A stretch of 64,000 nucleotides of DNA from the NCBI RefSeq assembly GCF_947500405.1, contig NZ_CANMRY010000002.1, positions 434,001-498,000 of the forward strand, in the 5' to 3' direction. Source of the DNA: an uncultured Maribacter sp. (GTDB lineage: Bacteria > Bacteroidota > Bacteroidia > Flavobacteriales > Flavobacteriaceae). The notes under the pieces were generated by a model, which worked only from the letters and a program-made list of their open reading frames with translations, ran no database searches and had not been told where the DNA came from. The position numbers and the translations under genes were made by a program. The number at the start of each line of letters is the position of its first letter. Position 1 is the first letter of the stretch. Below are positions 54,719 to 64,000 of this stretch, in pieces.

Positions 54719-54762
54719 AAAAAAAATGTCTTAACTCCTTTAAAATTTAAGGAGTTAAGACA
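54719..54762 (-). terminator. Rho-independent terminator of the S8 peptidase gene
   Basis: A 14-bp perfect stem (TGTCTTAACTCCTT with its complement at 54749-54762) is followed on the reverse strand by eight T. It lies 12 nt after the S8 stop, before the M1 gene. Confidence 0.9.
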
Positions 54763-54774
54763 TGTATTATGAAT

Positions 54775-56409
54775 TTATAACTGTGTTTTTCCTGCAGAAA
54801 CGTTTTTAGCCATTAATAAAGCATTATAGGCGTTTACAATTTTCCCAGATTTAGAAACTTTATCTAAAGTACTACTATTAGCATTATCGCCACCAAGTAT
54901 AATTTTAGTATGAGGTGCTAAACCAGACTGCATAATTATTTGTTTTATTTGTGTTGCTTTTAAGGTTGGATATTGCGACATGATAAGTGCCGCAACACCT
55001 GCCACAGCAGGGGCAGCCATAGAAGTCCCTCCCATAGATTTATATTTATTACCAGGTATTGTAGAATAAATTGCAGCACCAGGAGCAAAAACGTCTACAT
55101 TTTGTAAACCATAGTTAGAAAAAGGCGCTACCATTTCTGAACCATATCTTTCTGCTAGAGCACCAACAGTAATTACATTATTAGCTATTTCTGTACCAGA
55201 ATAGTTATTATGATCATTAGGGAAATTAGGATTGTTGGCATCGTCTATATTATGACCATCATTACCTGCCGCGTGAACAATTAAAACATTTTTAGATGCA
55301 GCATATTTAATAGCATCATATACCCATTCTGCTTTTGGAGAGAAAGATTTTCCAAAACTACAGTTAATAATTTTTGCACCATTGTCTACCGCATAGCGTA
55401 TTCCTAATGCAATATCTTTATCATATTCATCGCCATTAGGCACAGCTCTTATACTCATAATTGCAACGTTGTTTGCTACACCATTTGCTCCTTTACCATT
55501 GTTACGTTCTGCACCAATTATACCTGCTACATGCGTACCGTGGCTTTCATCTTCTACTCTATTTTGAGGATTTCCGTCACCGTAACCTAAATCGTTAATA
55601 TCATAAGGATTATCGCCAACCTCTTTACGACCATTAAAATCTTTATTTAGGTTATAATTAGCACTTTCTGTAAAGTGTTTTATTCCACCATTAAGTTCTT
55701 CTAGAACTTCAGGAATTGTATCTGCATAGTTAAGCATTTGCATTAAAACCGCAACATTTTGTTGCATAGTCTGGTCTTCCGATTTTATACCTATTAAATC
55801 TTTTTTGGTGTATGTGTCTTTTCCTAAAAGTTTTTTTACTGCGGCGTCCGATGTTTTTACTTGTTGTAAAATTTGTTCGTATTGCTGCTTGTTTTGTACC
55901 GCTTCTGGGTATTTTTTGTCTAGTTCTGCTTTTGCTTTTGCAAGCATAGTAGGCGTTCCTATGTTTAAGCGCAACATACGTGCAAATTCTAGCTGTTCAT
56001 TGTAAGACTCTCCTAAAAAATTATACCCATGTATATCATCTACATAACCATTATTATCATCATCTTTTCCATTACCCGCTTTTTCTTTGGTATTTGTCCA
56101 AAGCACCCCATCTAAATCTTCATGTTTTAAATCCATTCCAGAATCTAAAACAGCAACAATAACTTTTTTTCCTTTTTTGTTATGAATAAGCTCTTTATAG
56201 GCTTTATCTACACTCATTCCAGGAATAGTATCTGTAACTAAATCTAAATGACCCCAATTTTGTTTTTCTTTTTCAGTAAGGTCTGCTATTTTAAGTGGTG
56301 TTTTATCTATGTTTTCTACAGGAGTAGTTACAAGGTTGGTTGCACCGCAACTCATTAATAAAAGTGCAGAAGCTAATCCTGCAAATGGTTTAGAAATTTT
56401 AATAGTCAT
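54775..56409 (-). CDS. S8 subtilisin-like serine protease lipoprotein
   Basis: The 544-residue protein has a lipoprotein signal with the cysteine at residue 21 (LLLMSC). The catalytic triad is D89 (VAVLDSGMD), H290 (ESHGTHVAGI) and S463 (GGTSMAAP), with the oxyanion residue N383 (AAGND). The spacing between D89 and H290 is about 200 residues because of a helical Lys/Gln-rich insertion (about 135-255), much longer than in classical subtilisins. It probably acts at the cell surface or in the periplasm. No pro-region or T9SS sorting domain is visible. It is a single leftward gene with its own terminator. Confidence 0.93.
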   Translation of the reverse strand: MTIKISKPFAGLASALLLMSCGATNLVTTPVENIDKTPLKIADLTEKEKQNWGHLDLVTDTIPGMSVDKAYKELIHNKKGKKVIVAVLDSGMDLKHEDLDGVLWTNTKEKAGNGKDDDNNGYVDDIHGYNFLGESYNEQLEFARMLRLNIGTPTMLAKAKAELDKKYPEAVQNKQQYEQILQQVKTSDAAVKKLLGKDTYTKKDLIGIKSEDQTMQQNVAVLMQMLNYADTIPEVLEELNGGIKHFTESANYNLNKDFNGRKEVGDNPYDINDLGYGDGNPQNRVEDESHGTHVAGIIGAERNNGKGANGVANNVAIMSIRAVPNGDEYDKDIALGIRYAVDNGAKIINCSFGKSFSPKAEWVYDAIKYAASKNVLIVHAAGNDGHNIDDANNPNFPNDHNNYSGTEIANNVITVGALAERYGSEMVAPFSNYGLQNVDVFAPGAAIYSTIPGNKYKSMGGTSMAAPAVAGVAALIMSQYPTLKATQIKQIIMQSGLAPHTKIILGGDNANSSTLDKVSKSGKIVNAYNALLMAKNVSAGKTQL

Positions 56410-56446
56410 ATAAAATTTATTAGTTATAATTTAAAATGTTTTGAGC

Positions 56447-57307
56447 TTAATTAAAATAAGCATTAAATGTATAGGTGTTTTCTAATCTCACCCCTTTTTC
56501 TGTAGTTTTTAAAGAGCACATTTGGTTATGCGCATCATGTTCAAAAAACAAGAGATACTCTTTATCTACTGCATTTTTCAAAAATACTTCTTTTTCTGTT
56601 AAAGTTACTAGTGGTCTAGTGTCATAACCCATTACGTATGGCACAGGCAAATGACCAACAGTAGCTATTAAATCTGCTGTAAATACAAGAGTTTTTCCTT
56701 GATAATTTATGTGTGGAAGCATTTGTTTTTCAGTATGACCATCAACAAATAGTATTCCAAAACCTAATTCAGATTCTTTTAGGAAAGAAGTTTCTCCACG
56801 TTCTATAAATTTTAATTGCCCACTTTCTTGCATCGGCAATAAGTTTTCTTTTAAGAAAGATGCTTTTTCCCTCACGTTAGGTTGGGTGGCCCATTTCCAA
56901 TGTTCTTCATTTGTCCAGAAGGTTGCATTTTTAAATGCAGTCTCATAACCTGTATGGTCTTTGTTCCATTGCACACTTCCGCCACAATGGTCAAAATGTA
57001 AATGAGTCATAAAAACATCGGTAATATCGTCTCTATGAAAACCAATTTTTTTTAGAGAATTATCTAAGGTATAGTCTCCCCATTGGTAATAGTAATTAAA
57101 GAATTTCTTGGACTGTTTGTTACCCATTCCAGTATCAATCAATATTAATTTTTTTCCATCTTCAATTAATAAACACCTGGCAGCTATATCTATCATATTA
57201 TTAGCATCTGCAGGATTAGTTCTTTGCCAGATTGTTTTGGGTACAACGCCAAACATTGCACCACCATCCAATTTAAAATTACCAGTTTCTATAGGGTGTA
57301 GTTTCAT
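56447..57307 (-). CDS. MBL-fold metallo-hydrolase
   Basis: This 286-residue cytoplasmic protein has the metal motif THLHFDHCGG (H102, H104, D106, H107), an upstream LILIDTGMG strand, and later histidines in VDGHTEKQM and FFEHDAHN. The pattern belongs to the glyoxalase II-like or lactonase-type branch (compare quorum-quenching AHL lactonases and AidB-like proteins). The substrate is undetermined. It lies 37 nt before the S8 peptidase gene, same direction. Confidence 0.9.
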   Translation of the reverse strand: MKLHPIETGNFKLDGGAMFGVVPKTIWQRTNPADANNMIDIAARCLLIEDGKKLILIDTGMGNKQSKKFFNYYYQWGDYTLDNSLKKIGFHRDDITDVFMTHLHFDHCGGSVQWNKDHTGYETAFKNATFWTNEEHWKWATQPNVREKASFLKENLLPMQESGQLKFIERGETSFLKESELGFGILFVDGHTEKQMLPHINYQGKTLVFTADLIATVGHLPVPYVMGYDTRPLVTLTEKEVFLKNAVDKEYLLFFEHDAHNQMCSLKTTEKGVRLENTYTFNAYFN

Positions 57308-57737
57308 AAAAAAATGAATTTTTGCAAATTAAGAAATATAGAAGGTAAATTAAGAATTAGGAGGTTTTATTGGGTGTTTTTTAACAGCTTAAAGTTATTT
57401 ACTATAAACTGTAGTATTATTTTAAATATGGTTGCTTGTTTTCATTGTATTTTATGGTTCTTTGTTTTGGAAAGTATTCCTTAATTTTACGTTCTTTTTT
57501 ACTAACAGAAAGTAAAATTATTTTTGACAGTTAAATAATAGATAATACTAATTGTTTTGTAAAAAAAATCCAACCAATAATGGGTAAAAAAATATTGATA
57601 ATATAGTGCTAAGCAAATGAATTTGTTTTACACTTATAAGAGTTTAGACCAAGTAAAATAATATATTATTTAGGAATTAAAGTCCTGTAAAAACACATAA
57701 TTAAAATAAAAAAAGTAAATTTCTAAAAATTTAATAT
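57308..57737. other. A+T-rich divergent promoter region
   Basis: These 430 bp separate the MBL gene (-) and the antiporter gene (+). No open frame, RNA or strong repeat is visible. Promoter-like TTG and TA-rich pieces occur, but I could not assign a consensus promoter to either gene. Confidence 0.4.
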
Positions 57738-59555
57738 ATGGTAGAATTAGCAGGTATTGTTATTTTGGGAATAATAGCGCAGTGGGTTGCTTGGAGGCTA
57801 AAATTACCAGCTATTTTACCGTTAATACTCATAGGATTATTAGTAGGTCCTGTATCCACATTATATACAGAAGACGGGTTAAAGTTAATAGAACCTATTT
57901 GGAATGGTACAAAAGGTCTTTTCCCTGGAGAGGGTTTATATTATTTTGTTTCCTTAGCTATTAGTATTATTCTTTTTGAAGGGGGTTTAACCTTAAAAAG
58001 TTCCGAAATTAAAAACGTAGGCCCTGTTATAACAAAGCTAATTACGCTTGGTTCTGTAGTTACTTTTTTTGGAGCAGGTTTAGCAGCTCATTATATTTTT
58101 AATCTAAGTTGGCAAGTTTCGTTTCTTTTTTCAGGACTTATTATTGTTACAGGACCTACAGTAATTACACCAATACTTAGGAATATTCCTTTAAAGAAAG
58201 ATGTGTCAGCAGTTCTTAAATGGGAAGGAATATTAATAGACCCCATTGGAGCTTTAGTAGCTGTTTTAGTTTATGAGTTTATAGTAGTAGGAGAAGGACA
58301 AGCTTTTACACAAACAGCATTAATAGAGTTTGGAAAAATACTGTTATTTGGAGCAACTTTTGGTTTCACTTTTGCCCACGGTTTAATTGTTTCTATTAAG
58401 CAAAAATTTATTCCTCATTATCTTCTTAATGTAGTGTCTTTATCTACGGTGCTTCTGGTTTTTGTTGTTTCAGATATATTTGCTCATGAATCTGGTTTAC
58501 TTGCGGTAGTTGTTATGGGAATGGTAATAGGCAATAACAACTTACCAAACTTAAAAGAGCTGTTATATTTTAAAGAGTCTTTAAGTGTTATTTTAATATC
58601 TATATTATTTATTCTATTAGCTGCGAATATTAATATTTCGGATATGGAATTAATTTTAAATTGGAAAACACTTGCTCTTTTTGCTGTAATAGTATTTGTT
58701 ATAAGACCAATAGGAGTTTTTTTAAGTACTCAAGGTTCTAATTTAAAAATGAATGAAAAGCTCTTTATTGGCTGGGTAGGACCAAGGGGAATTGTGGCAG
58801 CAGGTATAGCTTCTTTATTTGGGTCTAAATTAATAGCAAGAGGAGAGCCTGGTGCAGAATACATTACACCGCTTGTTTTTATGATTGTTTTAGGTACGGT
58901 TTTACTTAACGCTACTACTGCAAGGTTATTTGCAAAGTTAGTAGGTGTGTTTTTAATAAAGTCTGAAGGAATTTTAATTATAGGAGCCTCTAAGGTTTCT
59001 AGATTAATAGGACAATATTTAGCTAAAAATAATAGACATGTGGTACTTATAGATAACAACCAGACCAATGTAGATAAAGCAACAAAACTAGGTTTAGAAG
59101 CAATAGAAGCTAATATTTTTTCGGACACATTAGAAGATAATATAGAGTTAAATGATATGGGATATTTAATGGCTTTAACAGGTAATTCTGATATTAATAA
59201 ATTTGCTATTAATAAATTTCAAAAACAATTTGGTGAAAATGGAGCGTTTAGGTTGGTAAGTAGTGACGAAATGAATAAGCCTGAAAACAACCCAAAAGAA
59301 GGTCTTTTTTCGCTTTCTGATGATTTTATTAAATTAACAGAAGTAGCAAGAGAGTTTCCTACTATTAATGAAATAGAAATTACAAGCCCGGAGCATTATT
59401 CAGAACTTTTAGAACTTACAAGGAAAGAAATCTTTACAATTCCATTGTTTATTAAAGGTATTAAGGGAAATCTTGAAATAATTTCTTCTATAGATGCAGA
59501 AACTAAAACTATTGCTAAAGGATTTAAGCTTGTTTATTTAGGAAAATCTTTATAA
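57738..59555 (+). CDS. Cation:proton antiporter (CPA1/NhaP-like) with C-terminal RCK_N-like domain
   Basis: This 605-residue inner-membrane protein has about twelve to thirteen helices in its first 400 residues, including the ion-site motifs VTGPTVITPIL and KWEGILIDPIGALVAV, typical of Na+/H+ or K+/H+ exchangers. From about residue 415 a Rossmann-type RCK/KTN N-domain (GILIIGASKVSRLIGQYL, VVLIDNN) can bind a dinucleotide and gate transport. A beta-rich tail follows. A role in pH or cation homeostasis is likely; ion specificity is unproven. Confidence 0.92.
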   Translation: MVELAGIVILGIIAQWVAWRLKLPAILPLILIGLLVGPVSTLYTEDGLKLIEPIWNGTKGLFPGEGLYYFVSLAISIILFEGGLTLKSSEIKNVGPVITKLITLGSVVTFFGAGLAAHYIFNLSWQVSFLFSGLIIVTGPTVITPILRNIPLKKDVSAVLKWEGILIDPIGALVAVLVYEFIVVGEGQAFTQTALIEFGKILLFGATFGFTFAHGLIVSIKQKFIPHYLLNVVSLSTVLLVFVVSDIFAHESGLLAVVVMGMVIGNNNLPNLKELLYFKESLSVILISILFILLAANINISDMELILNWKTLALFAVIVFVIRPIGVFLSTQGSNLKMNEKLFIGWVGPRGIVAAGIASLFGSKLIARGEPGAEYITPLVFMIVLGTVLLNATTARLFAKLVGVFLIKSEGILIIGASKVSRLIGQYLAKNNRHVVLIDNNQTNVDKATKLGLEAIEANIFSDTLEDNIELNDMGYLMALTGNSDINKFAINKFQKQFGENGAFRLVSSDEMNKPENNPKEGLFSLSDDFIKLTEVAREFPTINEIEITSPEHYSELLELTRKEIFTIPLFIKGIKGNLEIISSIDAETKTIAKGFKLVYLGKSL

Positions 59556-59715
59556 TAAATCTTCATTTATTATATACCAAAACGTTAGTTATATATCTAT
59601 AATTATCCATTTCACAACATTTACCTACAAAATAAAAGCTTTATAAGAATATAACTACAAAGGACTCGTTTACTTTTTTCAAATTAATTTAATAAACCAA
59701 AAACCAAATTTAATT

Positions 59716-59970
59716 ATGAAAAAAGTTTTATTATTTATGTCACTTGCATTAGCCGTTAGTTTTACTAGTTGTTCTAAGGATGATGACGATAAATCTTGCG
59801 ATTCTTGCGGGTCAGGAGATTCAAAGATAGAAGTATGCGAAAATGGAGATGGATCTTTATCCGTAACAATTAATGGGGATACAAATACAATTAGTGAGTC
59901 TCAATTGCAGGGACTATCTGTTGATGTATACAAGAAAACTATTTGTGCCGCTGCTGCATTCGGTAATTAG
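59716..59970 (+). CDS. Small acidic lipoprotein
   Basis: The 84-residue protein has a classic lipoprotein signal (LALAVSFTSC, cysteine at residue 19). The mature part is acidic: a DDDDK run, a close Cys pair (CDSC), a segment SKIEVCENGDGSLSV, and a final Cys before ICAAAAFGN. I recognise no domain. The even number of mature cysteines besides the lipidated one suggests disulfides. A terminator follows. It may be outer-membrane anchored; function unknown. Confidence 0.75.
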   Translation: MKKVLLFMSLALAVSFTSCSKDDDDKSCDSCGSGDSKIEVCENGDGSLSVTINGDTNTISESQLQGLSVDVYKKTICAAAAFGN

Positions 59971-59992
59971 AGAAATAATAATTTTATAAAGC

Positions 59993-60024
59993 GCTCCTTT
60001 GATTATTCAAAGGAGCTTTTTTTT
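59993..60024 (+). terminator. Rho-independent terminator of the small lipoprotein gene
   Basis: GCTCCTTTGA (59993-60002) pairs with TCAAAGGAGC (60007-60016) around TTAT, then eight T follow. Confidence 0.92.
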
Positions 60025-60042
60025 AAAAAATGTTGCTCGTAG

Positions 60043-60273
60043 CTAAGAAAAAGGCTGGGCTTTATTAATGGTTACTGTAATATCTTTCTCATTTATTTGG
60101 TAATTGGCACCAGCAATAAGTTGAAAAAAGTGAACCGAAGATTCTCTTTTAATCTTGTTTATTAGCATAGACTCATCTATGTCTCCACTTTCTTGTCTCC
60201 AAGTAAAAATAGAACGCTCTTCTAACTGAATAATACTATGTTTAGCGGTAAATTGAGCAATGTATAATGTCAT
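60043..60273 (-). CDS. Small protein of unknown function
   Basis: I start this 76-residue protein at the ATG at 60271-60273 (MTLYIAQFTAKHSIIQLEER). The frame is open further, but the extra 26 residues are Tyr/Asn/Cys-rich and non-protein-like. No domain or signal is recognised. It contains an amphipathic middle (IDESMLINKIKRES) and a beta-like end (YQINEKDITVTI). It lies just downstream of lepA in the same direction and could be co-transcribed. Whether it is conserved is unknown. Confidence 0.5.
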   Translation of the reverse strand: MTLYIAQFTAKHSIIQLEERSIFTWRQESGDIDESMLINKIKRESSVHFFQLIAGANYQINEKDITVTINKAQPFS

Positions 60274-60370
60274 AATCGGGGGATAATTAGGACAGCAAAA
60301 ATAGGAAGAAATACTATTATTTTTATAGTTGTAAATAAATAATATTAACAATGCCTATGTTGCTAAATAT

Positions 60371-62167
60371 TTAATCATTAAGCTTTAATACGGCCATAAA
60401 TGCTTCTTGGGGAACTTCTACATTACCTACTTGGCGCATACGTTTTTTACCTTTTTTCTGCTTCTCTAAAAGTTTACGTTTACGAGAAATATCACCACCA
60501 TAACATTTTGCAGTAACATCTTTACGTAATGCTTTTGTGGTTTCTCTAGAGATTATTTTGGCTCCAATAGCAGCCTGTATAGGAATATCAAACTGTTGTC
60601 TTGGTATAAGCTCTTTTAGTTTTTCACACATTTTTTTACCAATAGTTACCGCATTATCCGCGTGTATAAGGGCAGATAAAGCATCTACAGGTTGTGCGTT
60701 TAATAAAATATCTACACGCACTAATTTAGAAGTACGCATACCTATAGGAGCATAATCAAAAGAAGCGTATCCTTTAGAAACTGTTTTTAAACGGTCATAA
60801 AAATCAAAAACAATTTCGGCTAAAGGCATATCAAAATTAAGCTCTACTCTTTCTGTTGTTAAATAGGTTTGGTTAGTAATTTGTCCTCTTTTTTCAATAC
60901 AAAGAGACATTACATTACCAACAAAATCAGACTTTGTAATTATTGTAGCTTTAATATATGGTTCTTCTACACGATCAATACTAGAAGGGTCAGGTAAATC
61001 TGTAGGGTTATTTACAATTAAAGCTTCTTCTGGGTCTTTACGTGTGTACGCATGGTAACTAACGTTTGGTACTGTGGTAATAACGGTCATATTAAACTCA
61101 CGTTCTAAACGTTCTTGAATAATCTCCATATGTAGCATTCCTAAGAATCCACAACGAAAACCAAAACCAAGAGCAGCACTACTTTCTGGTGCAAAAACCA
61201 AGGAAGCATCATTAAGCTGCAATTTTTCCATAGAAGCACGTAGTTCTTCAAATTCATCAGTATCTACAGGGTAAATACCAGCAAATACCATTGGTTTTAC
61301 ATCTTCAAAACCATCAATTGCATTTTTTGTAGGGTTTGCAGCATCGGTAATAGTATCTCCTACTTTTACTTCGCGGGCATCTTTTATTCCAGTAATTAAG
61401 TACCCAACATCACCAGCCTTAATACTTTTTTGTGGATGTTGTTCTAGTTTTAAAGTACCAACCTCATCGGCAAAGTAATCTTTATTGGTAGCAACAAACT
61501 TAATTTTTTGTCCCTTTTTAATTTCTCCGTTAATAACTCTAAAATAAGTTTCAACCCCTCTAAAAGGATTGTAAACAGAATCGAAAACTAATGCTTGTAA
61601 AGATTCATCAGGATTTCCTTTTGGTGCAGGAACACGATCAATAATTGCATTTAAGATTTCTTCTATACCAATACCTGTTTTAGCACTTGCAGGAATAACT
61701 TCTTCAGCATCACATCCTAATAAATCTACAATATCATCTGTTACTTCTTCAGGGTTTGCACTTGGCAAATCTACTTTATTAAGTACTGGTATAATTTCTA
61801 AATCGTTCTCTAATGCTAAATATAAATTAGAAATAGTCTGTGCTTGTATACTTTGAGCAGCATCTACTACTAAAAGAGCTCCTTCACAAGCAGCAATAGA
61901 TCTAGAAACTTCGTATGAAAAATCTACGTGGCCAGGAGTATCAATTAAATTAAGAATATATTCTTCTCCTTTATAAGTATACTCCATTTGTATGGCATGA
62001 CTTTTAATAGTAATACCACGTTCTCTTTCCAAATCCATGCTGTCAAGCAATTGCTCTTTTTTTTCTCGATCAGTGACAGACCCTGTAAAATCTAATAACC
62101 GATCCGCTAAAGTACTTTTACCGTGATCAATATGAGCAATGATACAGAAATTTCTAATATTTTTCAT
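60371..62167 (-). CDS. lepA: Elongation factor 4 (LepA)
   Basis: This 598-residue translational GTPase acts on stalled ribosomes. It has the G1 motif AHIDHGKST at residues 11-19, LERERGITI (G2), DTPGHVDF (G3) and NKVDL (G4). EF-G-like domains follow, and the LepA-specific C-terminus has [19 protein letters not shown] and [16 protein letters not shown]. The length equals the family norm. A -7 box lies about 62 nt upstream, and a 7-bp hairpin (62199-62215) sits in the leader. Confidence 0.97.
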   Translation of the reverse strand: MKNIRNFCIIAHIDHGKSTLADRLLDFTGSVTDREKKEQLLDSMDLERERGITIKSHAIQMEYTYKGEEYILNLIDTPGHVDFSYEVSRSIAACEGALLVVDAAQSIQAQTISNLYLALENDLEIIPVLNKVDLPSANPEEVTDDIVDLLGCDAEEVIPASAKTGIGIEEILNAIIDRVPAPKGNPDESLQALVFDSVYNPFRGVETYFRVINGEIKKGQKIKFVATNKDYFADEVGTLKLEQHPQKSIKAGDVGYLITGIKDAREVKVGDTITDAANPTKNAIDGFEDVKPMVFAGIYPVDTDEFEELRASMEKLQLNDASLVFAPESSAALGFGFRCGFLGMLHMEIIQERLEREFNMTVITTVPNVSYHAYTRKDPEEALIVNNPTDLPDPSSIDRVEEPYIKATIITKSDFVGNVMSLCIEKRGQITNQTYLTTERVELNFDMPLAEIVFDFYDRLKTVSKGYASFDYAPIGMRTSKLVRVDILLNAQPVDALSALIHADNAVTIGKKMCEKLKELIPRQQFDIPIQAAIGAKIISRETTKALRKDVTAKCYGGDISRKRKLLEKQKKGKKRMRQVGNVEVPQEAFMAVLKLND

Positions 62168-62229
62168 AGGAACAAAATGAGCAATTATATTTCTTTTTTA
62201 CCGTAGTATACGGTATTTAAAAGCAATTG

Positions 62230-62237
62230 CAAATATA
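62230..62237 (-). promoter_or_regulatory. -7 box of lepA
   Basis: The reverse strand reads TATATTTG, a match to TAnnTTTG, 62 nt before the lepA ATG. The predicted leader includes the inverted repeat TACCGTA/TACGGTA at 62199-62215. Confidence 0.45.
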
Positions 62238-62412
62238 ACTTAATTTAAGTACTGATATATATGCATTTTATAGAAAATAGAAGCTGGGTTTAAGATTTAT
62301 TATGGAAAAACCCTCTTTTTCTTATTTTATATTATTGTTTTTACAAAGCCACATAAATCGTAGGGTTATTCTTAGATATATTTAATATATTTACTGTATA
62401 GCTAAATCTTAT

Positions 62413-64000
62413 ATGAATAAAAATTACCTACTCTTTTTATGGTCTTTTTTTATTTTTTTTATTGTTTCCGCTCAGGAATTTTCTGTTTCAGGAAAAATTG
62501 TTGATGGTGTTCAGAATCCAATTTCTTATGCTACCGTTGTAGTAAGATCATTAGATTCGGTACTTTTAAAAGGCACTTCTACTAATGAAGACGGAAGTTT
62601 TACAATAGAAAAATTAAAAAAAGGAAAGTATTACATCTCTGCAAGTTATATTGGAAATTATTCTTCTTTTGTTACGATTAACATTGGTTCTAATATTGTT
62701 GTTGATCCAATTACAATACCTCTAATAGAACAAAATCTAGATGAGGTTGTTGTTACACTACAAAAACCTAGATTGGAAAGACAAGCAGACAGATTGGTTT
62801 ATAACATAGCTAACACTGCTTTAACAGATTCAGATGTTTGGGATGTTCTTAAGAAAACACCGTCGGTACATATTTCTGGAGATAAAATACAAATTAAGGG
62901 AGAAGATAAAATAGGGGTAATGATTAATGGTCGTAAAATTAATTTACCAAAGCAAGATATTTTTAATTTATTATCTGGAACCAGTGCAAGCAACGTAGAG
63001 TCTATAGAGGTAATTACCAATCCGCCATTAAAATATAGTGCAGAAGGCGGAATGCTTATTAATATTGTAATGCGCAAAAAATTATCTGAAGGTTATAATG
63101 GGGCAATATATGGGAGTTATAAACAAGGAGTTTTTGCCAAAAATACTTTGGGTACAGACCATTATTTTAAGGGAAATAAAACAGATTTTTCTATAAACTA
63201 TGCCCTTACTAAAGATAAAAAGACAACCAAATTCACAGATATTACTAATTTTTTTGAGAATGATATCCCGAATTCTATTTGGACTGCTAACCAAGAAACT
63301 ATTAACAAACAAAACAAGCATTTAATAAGTCTATATTTTGATTATTATTTAAATGATAAAAATCATATAAGTATTTATAGCCTTAATACTATAACACCAA
63401 AAGAAGATAGGTTTATTGCCTCTAAAACGAGAATAGAAGAAGAAGGCGATAATTCTAGTTTTAACACCTTTATACTTGATAATAGGAATAAGCTAAATAC
63501 CTCTTATTATTTAGATTGGATACATAAATTAAGAAAAAAAGGAGAAGAAATTTCTTTTGGTTCTCATTATACATTTTATGATACAGCTATAAACCAAAAC
63601 TTAAGCACAGAATTTTTTAACTCTTTTGGAGAACCAATTAACGAAAGTAATTTTAGTACAGATTCTTTTCAAAAAATAAATTTATATAATGCGCAAATAG
63701 ATTACATAACTCCAATAGGAAAAAAAGCAGCAATAGAGGCAGGTATACGTTATGCAGGAATAGAATCTAAAAATACCATTAAACAAGAAGGTTTTGATAG
63801 AAGCCAACCAGGAATAAACCCTACAGAAGATGGTACCTTTAATTATGATGAAGATATTTTTGCTGCATATTCTAGTTTTAATACAAAATGGAGTAATTTT
63901 AAATTAAATACCGGTTTGCGTGCAGAATATACCGAAACTATAGGCTTTTTAAACACCACAGGTATTAAAAATAAAAGAAGTTATTTAGAGTTATTCCCCT
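62413..64000 (+). CDS. Outer-membrane beta-barrel (TonB-receptor-like) protein, cut by window edge
   Basis: The frame is open from the ATG at 62413 to the right edge, giving at least 529 residues. A signal peptide (LLFLWSFFIFFIVSAQ) is followed by a CarboxypepD_reg-like beta-sandwich (about 20-105, VSGKIVDGVQNPISYATVV). A plug-like region comes next (about 115-215, DVLKKTPSVHISGDKIQIKG, then VESIEVITNPPLKYSAEG). The rest is alternating beta strands of an outer-membrane barrel. This is the outer-membrane beta-barrel family protein of Bacteroidota, related to TonB-dependent receptors. The substrate is unknown. The C-terminal barrel lies outside the window. Confidence 0.9.
   Translation, partial: MNKNYLLFLWSFFIFFIVSAQEFSVSGKIVDGVQNPISYATVVVRSLDSVLLKGTSTNEDGSFTIEKLKKGKYYISASYIGNYSSFVTINIGSNIVVDPITIPLIEQNLDEVVVTLQKPRLERQADRLVYNIANTALTDSDVWDVLKKTPSVHISGDKIQIKGEDKIGVMINGRKINLPKQDIFNLLSGTSASNVESIEVITNPPLKYSAEGGMLINIVMRKKLSEGYNGAIYGSYKQGVFAKNTLGTDHYFKGNKTDFSINYALTKDKKTTKFTDITNFFENDIPNSIWTANQETINKQNKHLISLYFDYYLNDKNHISIYSLNTITPKEDRFIASKTRIEEEGDNSSFNTFILDNRNKLNTSYYLDWIHKLRKKGEEISFGSHYTFYDTAINQNLSTEFFNSFGEPINESNFSTDSFQKINLYNAQIDYITPIGKKAAIEAGIRYAGIESKNTIKQEGFDRSQPGINPTEDGTFNYDEDIFAAYSSFNTKWSNFKLNTGLRAEYTETIGFLNTTGIKNKRSYLELFP

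Noticed and set aside
60274..60351. Longer start for the small gene downstream of lepA
   Set aside because: The extra 26 residues are low-complexity and protein-unlike; the ATG at 60273 gives a more convincing N-terminus.

Overview
The window looks like chromosomal DNA of a member of the Bacteroidota, family Flavobacteriaceae. The evidence is strong A+T richness, the phylum-type promoter pattern (TTTG, about 19-20 bp, TAnnTTTG) in front of several genes, type IX secretion (T9SS) C-terminal sorting domains, PorP/SprF proteins, a gliding-adhesin locus, and flavobacterial gene families such as DUF4175, the GIN/DUF2807 domain and the CarboxypepD_reg/TonB receptor. Most genes are housekeeping or ordinary accessory genes.

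Layout. 1-10 kb: a DUF4175 membrane protein cut by the left edge is divergent from gltX; then an SPFH/stomatin protein, a PNPOx-like flavoprotein with a DUF1272 zinc protein, a divergent MocR/PdxR-type regulator with a visible operator, and glnS. 10.4-34.6 kb: a 24-kb locus whose order and architecture match the Flavobacterium johnsoniae gliding operon sprC-sprD-sprB-sprF. Its centre is a 5,770-residue SprB-like adhesin containing two large internal duplications. The proposed sprD and sprB are separated by about 1.57 kb that holds a cluster of hairpins and a small NTF2-like gene. 34.6-41.5 kb: folB, tRNA-Cys with a textbook promoter, a leftward rnr-GIN-LysE operon, a 609-bp A+T-rich divergent region with five exact copies of a 9-mer, rpiB, and a small methyltransferase island followed by a gene remnant. 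41.5-50.8 kb: a zinc-type CDF exporter with a GNAT enzyme, a compact type II restriction-modification pair, an NlpC/P60 lipoprotein, a DUF1080 protein, a CtpA-type protease overlapping rnpA, and a serine-hydrolase lipoprotein. 50.9-64 kb: a membrane-bound AraC regulator, an SDR enzyme, an M1 aminopeptidase, an S8 subtilase lipoprotein, an MBL hydrolase, a cation:proton antiporter with an RCK-like tail, a small lipoprotein, lepA, and the start of a TonB-dependent-type outer-membrane protein running off the right edge.

How the genes may work together (inference). In the gliding locus each T9SS type-B client (proposed SprC and SprB) is followed at once by a PorP/SprF-family outer-membrane protein (proposed SprD and SprF), which suggests client/partner pairs. 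The MocR regulator probably controls itself and the divergent PNPOx gene through TGGACTA-type half-sites. The cytosine methyltransferase and the downstream PD-(D/E)xK-like protein probably form a self-contained R-M system. The most unusual features are the near-perfect 1.6-kb and 1.7-kb duplications inside the giant adhesin, the hairpin-bearing insertion in the spr locus, the repeated 9-mer region next to rpiB, and the unrecognised restriction endonuclease candidate.
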